64,000 nt of DNA, from contig NZ_JASBQY010000019.1 in the NCBI RefSeq assembly GCF_029960645.1, positions 1-64,000 of the forward strand. The letters are read 5' to 3'. The notes beneath the pieces are model-generated. The model was not told the origin of the DNA, did not search any database, and saw only the letters and a list, made by a program, of their open reading frames with translations. The position numbers and the translations under genes were made by a program. Below are positions 42,447 to 51,602 of the stretch, one piece after another. Positions within the stretch are counted from its first letter, which is position 1; every line of letters starts with the position of its first letter. This DNA is from Arthrobacter sp. AL12 (GTDB taxonomy: Bacteria > Actinomycetota > Actinomycetes > Actinomycetales > Micrococcaceae).

Positions 42447-43310
42447 CTACTCGGCGACAAAAGCGGGGGAGCGCGGTACCAGCGTCCCCGCCAGGATGCC
42501 GCTGACGAAGCGCAGGATCTCCTCGCCGGCCAGGACACCGGACGCAGAGGTCACGGCCAGGTGCGGCCGGGAAAACCCGTCGGTGTCGAGTTCGCCATGC
42601 GCGGGGCGGATGGCGATGTCCGCCAGCTCAAGGATGCCCGCGTCCAGCCGTGAGTCGCCCGCTGCCACCAGAAGACCTGATCCGGTGCGCCGCCGGACCT
42701 CGTCCACGGCGGCTTCCTTGGTGATGGGGGCCGGCACGCAGTAGAGCTTCCGCCCCTGCAACGAAATCGTCCAGCCGCGGGCGTTGCACCAGGCGCCGAG
42801 CTCGTCGAGGTACGCCTCGGGCATCGCCTCGCGGTCAACGATCGAGTACACAAAGACGTCTTCGGCGGTCCGGACCCTCAGGATTGCGGGGATCGCCCCG
42901 CTGCCCTGGAGATGGCCCAGCACTGCGTCCAGGGGCGCACAATCGGCTCCCAGGGACCGCTCAATGTGGCGGGACCAGTCGCGGTCCGGCTCGCCGTCGT
43001 GCAGGAGCACGGCGCCGTTCGTCGTCACGGCGTACCCCTGGCCGAAGCCCGGCAGCCGCACGCGGGAGAACTGCGCCCGGGTGCGGGTGGTGACGGGCAC
43101 GAACACGCTCCGTCCCACGATCCCTTCCAACAGCTCCTCCGCGGCCCGCGTCATGAAGGACAGCGGTGCCGCGTCATAGACTTCGGCGACGACCATCCGG
43201 GGCGCCAAGTGGTCGCTTCCCACGAGGGCCATGGAGTTCGCCGAGTAGATCAAGGTCCGGTCCAGGTCGCTGGCCACCATCACCGGGGCGGCGCTTGAGT
43301 GGACGCTCAT
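42447..43310 (-). CDS. HAD-family phosphatase of the Ter operon
   Basis: A 287-residue Cof-type HAD hydrolase. Motif I VASDLDRTLIYS carries the nucleophile Asp and second Asp; motif II lies in VFVPVTTRT; motif III Lys in ITKEAAVDEV; motif IV VAAGDSRLDAGIL. A cap domain sits between. It is the last gene of the Ter operon, overlapping the upstream fused gene by 4 bases. In Ter systems such phosphatases were proposed to act in synthesis of a nucleoside-like metabolite together with PRTase and lyase proteins (comparative genomics, not proven). Confidence 0.88.
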   Translation of the reverse strand: MSVHSSAAPVMVASDLDRTLIYSANSMALVGSDHLAPRMVVAEVYDAAPLSFMTRAAEELLEGIVGRSVFVPVTTRTRAQFSRVRLPGFGQGYAVTTNGAVLLHDGEPDRDWSRHIERSLGADCAPLDAVLGHLQGSGAIPAILRVRTAEDVFVYSIVDREAMPEAYLDELGAWCNARGWTISLQGRKLYCVPAPITKEAAVDEVRRRTGSGLLVAAGDSRLDAGILELADIAIRPAHGELDTDGFSRPHLAVTSASGVLAGEEILRFVSGILAGTLVPRSPAFVAE

Positions 43311-45967
43311 ACGTCGACCACCGCCTTGCCGTCTGCGCCGGTCGCTCCCGGGGTGTGGATCGGGTGGATCAGCCCGACACAGCTGTAGGCCAGGCCCGGA
43401 ACCTCCAACACCTCGACGCCGCGCTGTTCGGCCAGGTGCAGCACGTGGGCGAGCTCCGGCATCGCCTCAGGGCGCACCAGCACCTTCCATGGCACGCGCC
43501 GCAGGAGGACCCTGGTGGTTTCGCCGACGCCCGGTTTGACGAGGTTCACGTTGTTAATGCCGAAGCTGCGGCTGATTTCCTCGACGGCGGACCAGCCGGA
43601 CCAGTCTGCGTCCGGGAGTCCCGCGACGGTTGAGGGGAAGTGGACTGCCGCTCGGAGGACGTCGTCCCGGACGCCGGGGAACTGGCTGGTGACCGCTGCC
43701 AGGAAGTCGTTGGAGACGTCGCTGCCGGAGAGCTCCGAGTAGAACTTGGCCCCGTGGAAATCGCCGGGCCCGATCAGCGCCGTGTTGTACACGGTGCGGG
43801 AGACGAGACCGGAGACGGTCGAATTCAGGCATGCCGAGGGGACAAGATAGTCCTCCCGGGTGCCGAAAATCCGGACGCAATGCCCCGGGTCCGCGAGGAC
43901 CGCCAGGTCCGGCCGGAACGCCGGCCCGTCGGTCTGCCGGAAGAGGTCGACGGCGGCGGCGAGTTCGCGGGCGATCGCTCCCTTCCCGGTCCAGCCGTCG
44001 ACGAACATCACATCCTCCGGGCGGTGCCGGGAGGCGAGGTAGCCGAGTGCGCTCTGGTCGATGCCGAGCCCGCGGACAATGCTGATGGCATAGTGCGGCA
44101 GCTTCAGTCCGTTGACCTCCCAGGCCCATCTTTTCATCAGGATTCCCACGGGCGTACCTGCGCGGGCGAGGGAAACCAGCACGGGCGCGTTGCCGCGCAG
44201 CTTCAGGACCTGCTCGGTGAGCGTCCCGACGGCGTGCGCGATCCGGCCGGCCGAGCCTTCGAGTGCGGCCTCGAACAGGGCGCTGTACTCGGGCGAGGGT
44301 TCGAATTCCTGCGGCAGCGATTCCGCGTAACTTGCCTTACCGGACTGGATCGCGGCTTCACGTTCGGCTTTGGGCGCTTCCAGCTGCGCAAAGCTCAGGT
44401 CCTTCAGCAGCCACTCGACGTCCTCCGGCAGGTAGGAACCGAACGCGGGCCCGACCAGCGGCGGCGGGAACGTTGACTGGACCGGCAGCGTGAGAATGCG
44501 GACGTCGTCGGTGCTGCCGGCAACGGCCTCGGCGATCCTGCCGGGGGCCAGGAGTTCGGACACCGCGGTGCCCGGTTCCGGCATGATCACCACGGTGTCG
44601 AAGCGCCCTGCGGGGTGCATGAAGTTGTAGGCGAACCGCGCCCCGGACCCGTCCGGGGCGTCATCGCCGCTGTCAAAGGCAATCGCGGAGCGGATCGCGT
44701 AGCCCGGTTCATCCAGCGCGGCGATCGGAGAGCGGGTACTGGTGGAATAGCGGATGTCGGCGTCGGGGCGCAGGCCCTGCAACCGGACGGCGACCGCCAG
44801 GGGCAGGGCCATGAATTCCTCCGTGGCGAGGACCAGCACCCGGGCCCCCGGCCCGGCGCTGCTGCCGAGGGTCCCGGCCAGGGCGTCGGCGATGCGCCCC
44901 GCCTGGTCCGGATCCGGGCGCCCGGCCACGCCGAAGCGGGCGCTGCGGATGGGCGGCACGAGTCCGGTCAGGTCAGCCACCTGGATCCGGCCGGGGCCGG
45001 CAACCGCTGCTTCCGGTTGCGGGAGGTTGCCGATCAGCTCTGCCGCGTCCGCAGCGAGTGATTCCGGCAAGTGGATGCTGCCCTGCGCCAGTGCCACAGC
45101 GGTGATCCGGGAGCCGAGTTCGTGTGCCAGTTCATCAAGGCGGCCCCGGTCAGCGGCGGAGCGCAGGTCCACCAGGGAGGCGACCACGTAGTGGCGGTGC
45201 GGGGCGGTGCGGTGCAGTTCGCGGATGGTGTTGATGATCGTGGCGCCGGTGCTTAACTCGTCGTCCACGAGCACCACGGTGTCGGCCAGGTCAAGGGCGG
45301 CGCGGCTGGTCGGCAGCAGTTGGTGGGAGGTCGCGTGCGAATGCACTTCCTCGAACGCGCCATACGGCTCCACCCCGCTGCCGCCCAGCCGGGTGGAGTG
45401 AATGTAGTAGGTCCCCAGCTGCCCGGCCACCAGCTGACCCAGCCCGGTCGCGGTTTCAGCGTAACCGATGGTCACGACGCCGGGAAGTTCGGTCTGCTCC
45501 CGGGCGAGCAGTTCGCACAGGCCCGACACGGCGGCCAACCTGGCAGGGCGTTCGTCCTGGTCCGGGGCGGTCCCGCCGTCCGGGCATGATGGCCCGTCCA
45601 GCAGGTGCCCCAGCCGGTCCACGGCCTCGTGGACGACGGGAATCAGCGACCCGGCAGGCAGCGACCCGCCGGTCAGCGATCCGGCCGGCGTGTCCGGACC
45701 GGAGGCATCGGGGACCTGGAGTTCCTGGCGGACCAGGAGCCCCAGCAGCTGGCCTGACGCCGTCGCGATCCCGGGTTCGGTGGGGACGTGCTTGGCCAGC
45801 ACCCGCGAGACCAGCAGATGGGCCCGCTTGGGGTTGCGCCGTAGCGCCAACCCGACCAGGGCCTTCACCGGCAGCACGCTGCGACCGGGGTCCGACGCCA
45901 CCTCGACGCCGAGGGCGTCGCGCACGTAACCGCCGCTCCAGGGAGCATCTGTTGAGAGTTGCTTCAC
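43307..45967 (-). CDS. fused PRTase-TRSP-StiP-PELOTA protein of the Ter operon
   Basis: An 886-residue protein from GTG 45967, in a GTGA overlap with the upstream lyase gene. Residues about 20-300 are a phosphoribosyltransferase-like domain with PRPP loop VVLVDDELSTGAT (231-243); 325-495 fit the TRSP domain that usually follows it. From about 505 begins the StiP block (FGSYLPEDVEWLLKDLSFAQ, VLVSLARAGTPVGILMKRW, VMFVDGWTGKGAI), and about 795-875 is a PELOTA-type RNA-binding module (TRVLLRRVPWKVLVRPEA, GLAYSCVGLIHP). In many genomes the first two and last two domains are separate genes. The expected pathway is synthesis of a nucleotide-derived molecule in the Ter stress response. Confidence 0.85.
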   Translation of the reverse strand: MKQLSTDAPWSGGYVRDALGVEVASDPGRSVLPVKALVGLALRRNPKRAHLLVSRVLAKHVPTEPGIATASGQLLGLLVRQELQVPDASGPDTPAGSLTGGSLPAGSLIPVVHEAVDRLGHLLDGPSCPDGGTAPDQDERPARLAAVSGLCELLAREQTELPGVVTIGYAETATGLGQLVAGQLGTYYIHSTRLGGSGVEPYGAFEEVHSHATSHQLLPTSRAALDLADTVVLVDDELSTGATIINTIRELHRTAPHRHYVVASLVDLRSAADRGRLDELAHELGSRITAVALAQGSIHLPESLAADAAELIGNLPQPEAAVAGPGRIQVADLTGLVPPIRSARFGVAGRPDPDQAGRIADALAGTLGSSAGPGARVLVLATEEFMALPLAVAVRLQGLRPDADIRYSTSTRSPIAALDEPGYAIRSAIAFDSGDDAPDGSGARFAYNFMHPAGRFDTVVIMPEPGTAVSELLAPGRIAEAVAGSTDDVRILTLPVQSTFPPPLVGPAFGSYLPEDVEWLLKDLSFAQLEAPKAEREAAIQSGKASYAESLPQEFEPSPEYSALFEAALEGSAGRIAHAVGTLTEQVLKLRGNAPVLVSLARAGTPVGILMKRWAWEVNGLKLPHYAISIVRGLGIDQSALGYLASRHRPEDVMFVDGWTGKGAIARELAAAVDLFRQTDGPAFRPDLAVLADPGHCVRIFGTREDYLVPSACLNSTVSGLVSRTVYNTALIGPGDFHGAKFYSELSGSDVSNDFLAAVTSQFPGVRDDVLRAAVHFPSTVAGLPDADWSGWSAVEEISRSFGINNVNLVKPGVGETTRVLLRRVPWKVLVRPEAMPELAHVLHLAEQRGVEVLEVPGLAYSCVGLIHPIHTPGATGADGKAVVDV

Positions 45968-47145
45968 CGCATGCTCGCTTCCAGTAATTCGACAAAATTG
46001 ACGCCGGGCCTCGCGACTCCGAAGGCCCTGGCCCGCAACAGGGTGCGCTCCGCCCAGGCACGGTGCGGCTTCATCTCGTTCATCTTGTTTCCATAGGACG
46101 ATGCCTTCACGCCGCCCCCTGCGCTCTCGGTGATGTCCAGGGCATCGAGGTACTCCTCGTGGCTCACGACGCACATGGCATGCACCACGGGCACGTGGCT
46201 GGGATGGATGACCGTCTTGCCCAGCAGTCCGTTCGCGAGATCCAGTTCGATCTCGCGAATCAGGCCGTCCAGATTCTCCAGGAGGATGCGCTTGCGGAGT
46301 CCGCCCACGTTGACGGCTTCGAACGGTGTGGACCGCAGCTGGGGCCGCAGGACCCGTTCTGTGTTGACGAAGTGTTCCCAGACGGGGCCGGAGATGACCC
46401 AGCCGTCCTGCGGGCGGCCGAAGATGTTCACGACGTCGCCAATAATGTTCGCGACGACCTTGACGTTGTAGATGGTCAGGTCGCGGGAGCGCCGCAGGCC
46501 AAAGGCGCTGGACATGTCCGTGGCACCGATCCGGACGCACAGCACCAGGTCGCGGAACTCTTCTACGAGGGCCAGGTTGTCCGTCAGGACCCGGACGCGT
46601 GACTCCAGGTGTGTTGTCGACAGGTCCTCGATGATCGGCATCGCCCTCAGGGCGTGTTCCCTGGAGTCCCCGGTGCGTCCGGCTTCCTCGTTCAACAGCT
46701 GCAGTGCGACCAGGAAGGCCCGCCCGCGGCCTGTCTCGTTCTCGAACTTGGGCAGCACGAAGCCGTAGACGACGGCGAGAGCGGCACCTGCCCGGCGTCC
46801 GACGTCGAGCAGCTGTTCGGGGGTCCGGCACCGGATGAAAATCAGCGGAAGATCGTCCGGATCGTCCAGCGAGAGTTCGTCCAGTGCGGCGAGCAGGTTC
46901 TCCTCCGCTGCGGGCACTTCCTCGTCGGGTACGGCGTCTTCGAGACAGATGACGATGCTGAGGCAACCCGCCTCGGCCTGTTTCCGGATTCCGGCTGCCA
47001 GTGAGCTTCGTGTGGCCGGCGAGTACAGGGTGGCACCGAGCGCGACGGCGAGCAGGCCGGGATCCGAGGTGCGGTGCAGGGGTTCGGGGTGCAGGTGGAA
47101 GAGCCGATCCCTGACGGATTCGGCCAAGGCTTTGAAGTGCTGCAT
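45964..47145 (-). CDS. HpcH/HpaI-CitE-like C-C bond lyase of the Ter operon
   Basis: A 393-residue TIM-barrel lyase. SIVICLEDAVPDEEV is the CitE-type metal/substrate segment, LIFIRCRTPEQL, FVLPKFENE and RAMPIIEDL the following strands, and GLLGKTVIHPSHVPVV the C-terminal loop of the family. Ter operons carry a distinct CitE branch predicted to cleave or form C-C bonds in the same metabolite pathway as the PRTase/StiP proteins. It overlaps the fused downstream gene by 4 bases. Confidence 0.9.
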   Translation of the reverse strand: MQHFKALAESVRDRLFHLHPEPLHRTSDPGLLAVALGATLYSPATRSSLAAGIRKQAEAGCLSIVICLEDAVPDEEVPAAEENLLAALDELSLDDPDDLPLIFIRCRTPEQLLDVGRRAGAALAVVYGFVLPKFENETGRGRAFLVALQLLNEEAGRTGDSREHALRAMPIIEDLSTTHLESRVRVLTDNLALVEEFRDLVLCVRIGATDMSSAFGLRRSRDLTIYNVKVVANIIGDVVNIFGRPQDGWVISGPVWEHFVNTERVLRPQLRSTPFEAVNVGGLRKRILLENLDGLIREIELDLANGLLGKTVIHPSHVPVVHAMCVVSHEEYLDALDITESAGGGVKASSYGNKMNEMKPHRAWAERTLLRARAFGVARPGVNFVELLEASMR

Positions 47146-47180
47146 GGTCCCCTAGTTGTTGTCAGTAGTGCGCTGCCGGA

Positions 47181-47972
47181 TCAGCGCTGGAGGACGCGCC
47201 GGTCCAGTGGAGTGGTCATGGTGAAACCGAAAATAGCCCAGATGGCTGCGTCGGAGGCGTCTGCCGGAACGAACTCGGCGCGGAGCTCCAGCACCGCGCC
47301 GACCCGCACGACGTACAGAACGCTCCGCAGCCCGGCATCGTTCCGGGCGGCAACCGTGGCGGCCGCGCCGTTGAAGACTCCGACCGTCAGCGGGCTCTCT
47401 CCCGCGACGAACAGGAGGCGGCGAAGGAGCCGGACATGGCGCAGGGACACGACGCCGGCCCCGTCCTGCACGCCGGCCAGGGACCGGTTTCCGGGCGTGA
47501 GGACGGCGGTGCCAGCCTTGTGCCCCTCGGTGTGGTGGGCGCCGGTGGTGAGCTCCTGGTCCTCCCAGGCCGCCGAGCGAACCCCGGCCACCAGGAGTGA
47601 GCCAATCGCGGACTGCCTGGCGTTCAGGCGCACCACCGGATTGGCTTCCCCCAACTCGCGGACGCTGCCGAAATCCGGGGCCGGGAACAGCCGCTCCGAT
47701 GCCGCCGGAGCGGGCCGGGGCCCCGGCGTTGAAGACCCTGCGGCCTTCGTGGACGGTGAAGCCGCCGGGCTGGCGCCGAGGGTGAGTCCGCCGGAGGCCG
47801 CCGGCCTGGTTCCGAGGGTGAGTCCGCCGGAGGCCGCCGGCCTGGCGACGGGGTTCGGGTTCGGGGCTGAACTGGGCGAAGTGGTTCGAATGGGTTCCGG
47901 CTGCACCACCGGCTTCGGGCGCCGGCTGAGGTAGGGGATGTCGGTGCGAAGCGCGGTTCGATTCAACGCCAT
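47181..47972 (-). CDS. Ter-operon protein with TerD-like C-terminal domain
   Basis: A 263-residue protein. Residues 1-95 are disordered and repetitive (RPAASGGLTLG occurs twice as a 12-residue repeat). Residues 100-263 are mainly beta and fit a divergent TerD/TerA-type domain (NARQSAIGSLLVAGVRSAAW, VLELRAEFVPADASD, AIWAIFGF), without the Asp-rich Ca2+ site. It ends 35 bases before the lyase gene starts and begins 2 bases after the TerD stop, so it is inside the operon. Assignment rests partly on context. Confidence 0.65.
   Translation of the reverse strand: MALNRTALRTDIPYLSRRPKPVVQPEPIRTTSPSSAPNPNPVARPAASGGLTLGTRPAASGGLTLGASPAASPSTKAAGSSTPGPRPAPAASERLFPAPDFGSVRELGEANPVVRLNARQSAIGSLLVAGVRSAAWEDQELTTGAHHTEGHKAGTAVLTPGNRSLAGVQDGAGVVSLRHVRLLRRLLFVAGESPLTVGVFNGAAATVAARNDAGLRSVLYVVRVGAVLELRAEFVPADASDAAIWAIFGFTMTTPLDRRVLQR
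47778..47844. repeat. 36-bp tandem repeat inside the Ter-operon gene
   Basis: GAGGGTGAGTCCGCCGGAGG starts at 47778 and again at 47814; the two units are almost identical and encode the repeated ASGGLTLG peptide, a slippage-prone disordered region. Confidence 0.75.
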
Positions 47973-47974
47973 GC

Positions 47975-48526
47975 TCAGAGCTTCAACTTGAAGTCGGCGG
48001 CAACGGCGGAGAGTCCCGCCTCATAGCCTTGACCGAGGGCGCGGAACTTCCAGCCTCCAGCGTGCCGGTAAAGCTCCCCGAGAATCATGGCGTTGATTTT
48101 GTCGAGGTTCCCCTTCGGAACCGTGAAGCGCAGCAGCTCCCGGTTGTGTTCGGTGGCAACCCGCAGGTAGGCATTCTTCACGGCGCCGAACGTGCCGGGG
48201 CCGCGCACCTCCGGATCCACGTAGAGCAGCACGACGATCTTGTGGACCCCGTCGGGCACCCGGTTCAGGTCGACGTCGATCTGGTCCTGGTCCTCCGCGC
48301 CGGCGAAGGAAATGCTGCCTTCGGGGCTGACAATCTGGTTGAAGAAAACCAGGTGGTCATCGGAAACGGCACGGCCGTCGGCCCCGCACATGATCACCAT
48401 GGGGACCAGCTCGGCCTGCGGTCCACGGCTCGGGACCATGTCCCAGCCGAGACCGAGCAGCACTTTCTCCAGCCCGGGGTTCTCAGCAGTGAGGGCGGCG
48501 TTGCTGCCCGCGACCATAGTAGCCAC
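47975..48526 (-). CDS. TerD-family protein, divergent paralogue without DGDGDD site
   Basis: A 183-residue TerD fold: GSNAALTAENPGLEKVLLGL, HLVFFNQIVSPEGSISF, DVDLNRVPDGVHKIVVLLYV, FGAVKNAYLRV, GELYRHAGGWKFRALGQGYE. Where the other paralogues have the Ca2+-binding DGDGDDE it has EDQDQID, so calcium binding is probably weaker or lost. GTG 48526 overlaps the upstream stop by one base (TAGTG); ATG 48517 is an alternative. Confidence 0.9.
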   Translation of the reverse strand: MATMVAGSNAALTAENPGLEKVLLGLGWDMVPSRGPQAELVPMVIMCGADGRAVSDDHLVFFNQIVSPEGSISFAGAEDQDQIDVDLNRVPDGVHKIVVLLYVDPEVRGPGTFGAVKNAYLRVATEHNRELLRFTVPKGNLDKINAMILGELYRHAGGWKFRALGQGYEAGLSAVAADFKLKL

Positions 48527-49044
48527 TAGCGTCCTTCCAGATGGAGACCATCAATATCAAACTTGTCCCGGAGGAACTGGCCGTGGACTGCCAGTTCCGT
48601 AATGGCCCCCGTCCGGACCTGGGTGTCCAGGTTCTTGACGGTGGAGTAGAGCACGTCGAACTGATCCAGCAGCACCGTTGTGTCGGCCGAATCGTCCCGC
48701 CGCGACCCGGCGGCCAGCATCAGGTAGGCCCGCAGCGGGGACGGCAGATAGTCGGTGATGACGGCGTTAAGCAGGACGCGCTGCTCGGTCGACGCGCCCG
48801 ACCGGCCGATGTAGCCGATGAGGGCGCGCAGGATGTCGGTCAGCTGCAGCACCTGTGACACCACGAGGGGAGGCAGTTCGGCGCCGCGGGCCAGGACCGT
48901 GCGCCGCAACTCCTCGAGCGCGGCGGCGGTGACTGTCAGCTCGTCCGCAGCCGTATCGACGGCGGGAGATTCGGCACCGGGGACGGCGGCGGGGCGGGAT
49001 GCCGCTCCGCCGCCGAACAACGAGCCTAAGAAATTTGCGACCAT
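48526..49044 (-). CDS. conserved small protein between telA and terD
   Basis: A 172-residue protein, MVANFLGSLFGGG then an Ala/Pro linker and a helical domain (ALEELRRTVLARGAELPPLV, VLQLTDILRALIGYIG, LLDQFDVLYSTVKNLDTQV). I do not recognise a named family. Its place directly behind telA matches the partner slot that holds XpaC-like proteins in Firmicutes, and the helical content could serve the same role (inference). It lies 34 bases after the telA stop. Confidence 0.75.
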   Translation of the reverse strand: MVANFLGSLFGGGAASRPAAVPGAESPAVDTAADELTVTAAALEELRRTVLARGAELPPLVVSQVLQLTDILRALIGYIGRSGASTEQRVLLNAVITDYLPSPLRAYLMLAAGSRRDDSADTTVLLDQFDVLYSTVKNLDTQVRTGAITELAVHGQFLRDKFDIDGLHLEGR

Positions 49045-49078
49045 AGCCCGTAAGCCTATTGCTCAGGACTGACGACCA

Positions 49079-50275
49079 CTAATTCCCCTCCTGCTGCCTG
49101 ACCCTGTCCAGGTACGGGCGGGCCCGTTCCAGCCCGGTTTCAAGGGCCTGTACGGTGCCTTCCATGCTCTTGTTGGCCTGGGAGCGGAACGTGTCGATGG
49201 CGTCCATGGTCTGGAACACGTTGTCGAAGGCCTTCTGCAGCGTCTCCACGCTGACACCGGAGCTCGCCGCCTGCTGGTGGATCCGCGTGGTCTGATCCTT
49301 GAGCATCTCGGAAGTCTTGAGGATCATATTGTTCGTCGTCGTGTTGATGGCGTCGATCTGATCCAGCACCATCTTCTGGTTCGCCAGTGCCTGGGCCACA
49401 ATGACGGCGGTCCGCAGCGCGGAGATCGTCGTCGTGCGGGCCCGTTCGACGCCCTTGATCAGTTCCGTGTTGTTCTTGCGGATCATGTCGATGGCCAGGT
49501 AGCCCTGAACCGAGACGGCCAGCTGGGTCAGGATGTCCTGGTGGCGCTGGCGGATCGGATAGAGCACATCAGAGTCGAGTTTGCCGGCCTCTTCGATCTG
49601 GCCCTGCATCTTCATCTCGTCGATCCGGGTGGCGGTGGCATTATCGAGGGCCTTGGCGAACACTGCGTATTCGCTCAGCCCCTGCATGGTCTCCCACAGC
49701 TGGGTCTTCTCCTGCGCGAGGGAGGCGTTGTCCTTGAGCAGGGCGTCCTGCCCGGCCATCAGGGACTTAATGATCTTGTCGAGCTGGGTCTGCGCACTCT
49801 CGTATTTCTGGAAATACTTGGCGAGCTTGTTGCCGCCCGGAATGATCCCCAGGATCTTCCGGCCGACGCTCAGATCGGCGTTGCTGGGTGTCAGGTCCTC
49901 GACGGTGGATCGGAGCTCACCGAGCGTCGAGGCGACCTGCACCTGGGCGTTGCTGCCGGACTTCTTCGCCCCGGCCAGCGACGTGGACGACCGCTCCAGC
50001 AGCCGGCTTGACGTGCTGGCGGATGCCACGAGCTGCTGGCCGCCAAGCCGGTTGATGCCATCGATCTTGCTGGTGTATTCGGGGCTGAACGGGCTCATCG
50101 CCGAGACTTCGGTGATGAAGGCCCGGGCCTGCGCGTTGATTTCCTGCTGGCGTTCGGCCGGTACCGGAACCATGCCCGGTGCGTCGTCCAGCTTGACGAT
50201 TTCGACGTTTTCCGGGGCGTTCAGTACCAGCGGCGTCGAGGCGGTGGCCTCCGGCGGCGTGAGTTGCATGCTCAT
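49079..50275 (-). CDS. telA: TelA-like toxic-anion-resistance protein
   Basis: A 398-residue, largely alpha-helical protein of the TelA/KlaA family: INRLGGQQLVASASTSSRLL, GNKLAKYFQKYESAQTQLDK, GYLAIDMIRKNNTELIKGVE, ARTTTISALRTAVIVAQALA and FDNVFQTMDAIDTFRSQANK. Long coiled coils predominate and no membrane helix is seen. Family members are linked to tellurite, antibiotic and envelope stress tolerance, mechanism unknown. ATG 50275 is chosen over the longer frame because upstream codons overlap the TerD gene. Confidence 0.93.
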   Translation of the reverse strand: MSMQLTPPEATASTPLVLNAPENVEIVKLDDAPGMVPVPAERQQEINAQARAFITEVSAMSPFSPEYTSKIDGINRLGGQQLVASASTSSRLLERSSTSLAGAKKSGSNAQVQVASTLGELRSTVEDLTPSNADLSVGRKILGIIPGGNKLAKYFQKYESAQTQLDKIIKSLMAGQDALLKDNASLAQEKTQLWETMQGLSEYAVFAKALDNATATRIDEMKMQGQIEEAGKLDSDVLYPIRQRHQDILTQLAVSVQGYLAIDMIRKNNTELIKGVERARTTTISALRTAVIVAQALANQKMVLDQIDAINTTTNNMILKTSEMLKDQTTRIHQQAASSGVSVETLQKAFDNVFQTMDAIDTFRSQANKSMEGTVQALETGLERARPYLDRVRQQEGN

Positions 50276-50307
50276 TGGTCCGTTTCTCTTTCTATGGTCT
50301 CGGCTGC

Positions 50308-50889
50308 TCAGCCGAGCTGGACGCCGAAGTCGGCGGCGATGCCGGCGAGCCCGGTGGCGTACCCCTGGCCGACTGCCTTGAACTTCCACTCGCCGTTGTG
50401 CCGGTAGAGCTCTGAGAAGATCATGCAGGTCTCCGGTGCCGCGTCCTCGCTCAGGTCGTAGCGGACGACTTCGGTGTCGCTTTCCTGGTTGACAATTCGG
50501 CAGTAGGCGCCGCGCACCTGGCCGAAGTTCTGCCGGCGTGCTTCCGCCTGGTCGATTGAAACCACAAAGACGATCCGCTCGACATCCGCGCCAACGGCCG
50601 AGAGTTCGACGGCGACCACTTCGTCGTCGCCGTCGCCGTCACCGGAGCGGTTGTCGCCCTTGTGGACGACCGACCCGTCGGCGGCGGCCGGCTGGTTGTA
50701 GAAGATGAAGTCCGCGGAGCTGCGGACTTTGCCGTCGGCGCCGAGCAGGAGCGCCGAGGCGTCCAGGTCGAAGGCGTCGCCGGTGGTGGTGCGGGGATCC
50801 CAGCCGAGCCCGACCAGGACTTTGTTCAGCCCCGGATCGGTCTTGGTGAGCGAGAGGTTGCTGCCTTTGGTGAGGGTCAGTCCGGCCAT
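50308..50889 (-). CDS. terD: TerD-family calcium-binding stress protein
   Basis: A 193-residue canonical TerD: LTLTKGSNLSLTKTDPGL, VGLGWDPRTTTGDAFDLDAS, then the Asp-rich calcium loop RSGDGDGDDEVV, and RQNFGQVRGAYCRI, ELYRHNGEWKFKAVGQGYA. TerD domains bind two Ca2+ ions in the studied Klebsiella protein. About 75 percent of positions look shared with the next paralogue (50960), so this is a recent duplication. Confidence 0.95.
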   Translation of the reverse strand: MAGLTLTKGSNLSLTKTDPGLNKVLVGLGWDPRTTTGDAFDLDASALLLGADGKVRSSADFIFYNQPAAADGSVVHKGDNRSGDGDGDDEVVAVELSAVGADVERIVFVVSIDQAEARRQNFGQVRGAYCRIVNQESDTEVVRYDLSEDAAPETCMIFSELYRHNGEWKFKAVGQGYATGLAGIAADFGVQLG

Positions 50890-50959
50890 GGTTGTTCTCC
50901 TTGTTCAGTCTGGGTGGCGTGTGGCTGGGCGGCCCGGGTTTCCCCGGACCACCCGGATT

Positions 50960-51541
50960 CTAGTCCAGCGCGATGCCGAAGTCCGTGGCAACGCCATGGA
51001 GTCCCGAGGCGTAGCCCTGTCCGACCGCACGGAACTTCCACTCGCCGTTGTGGCGGTAGATTTCCGCGAAAATCATGCAGGTTTCGGCTGCTGCGTCCTC
51101 GGTCAGGTCGTAGCGGACCACTTCGTTGTCGGTCTCCTGATTTACGACCCGGCAGAACGCGTCGCGGACCTGGCCGAAGTTCTGGTGGCGGGCCTCTGCC
51201 TGATCAATCGACACCACGATGACAATCTTCTCGATGTCCAGCGCCACGGCGTCGAGGTCGATCAGGACCTGCTCGTCGTCGCCGTCGCCTTCGCCCGTGC
51301 GGTTATCGCCCTGGTGGACGACCGAGCCGTCCGGGGACGAAAGCTGGTTGTAGAAGATGAAGTCAGCGTTGGAGCGGACCTTGCCGTCAGCACGGACAAG
51401 GAGGGCCGAGGCGTCGAGGTCGAACTGTTGCCCGGCGGTGGTCCGCGGGTCCCAGCCAAGACCGATCATGGCTTTGCGAAGACCCGGATCGGCTTTCGTC
51501 AGCGACAGGTTACTGCCCTTGCTCAGAGTCAGGCTGGACAC
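50960..51541 (-). CDS. terD: TerD-family calcium-binding stress protein
   Basis: A 193-residue TerD paralogue of the preceding protein with the same calcium loop (RTGEGDGDDEQV), LGWDPRTTAGQQFDLDASAL and RHNGEWKFRAVGQGYASGL. GTG 51541 is chosen because AAGGAG stands just upstream; the frame would extend to 51652 without similarity. Part of the leftward Ter operon. Confidence 0.95.
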   Translation of the reverse strand: MSSLTLSKGSNLSLTKADPGLRKAMIGLGWDPRTTAGQQFDLDASALLVRADGKVRSNADFIFYNQLSSPDGSVVHQGDNRTGEGDGDDEQVLIDLDAVALDIEKIVIVVSIDQAEARHQNFGQVRDAFCRVVNQETDNEVVRYDLTEDAAAETCMIFAEIYRHNGEWKFRAVGQGYASGLHGVATDFGIALD

Positions 51542-51602
51542 GAGATACTCCTTCAGTTCGGTGGGTGCGTACGCCGGGCCCGGGAGCCCGGGTCCCGTCT
51601 TG

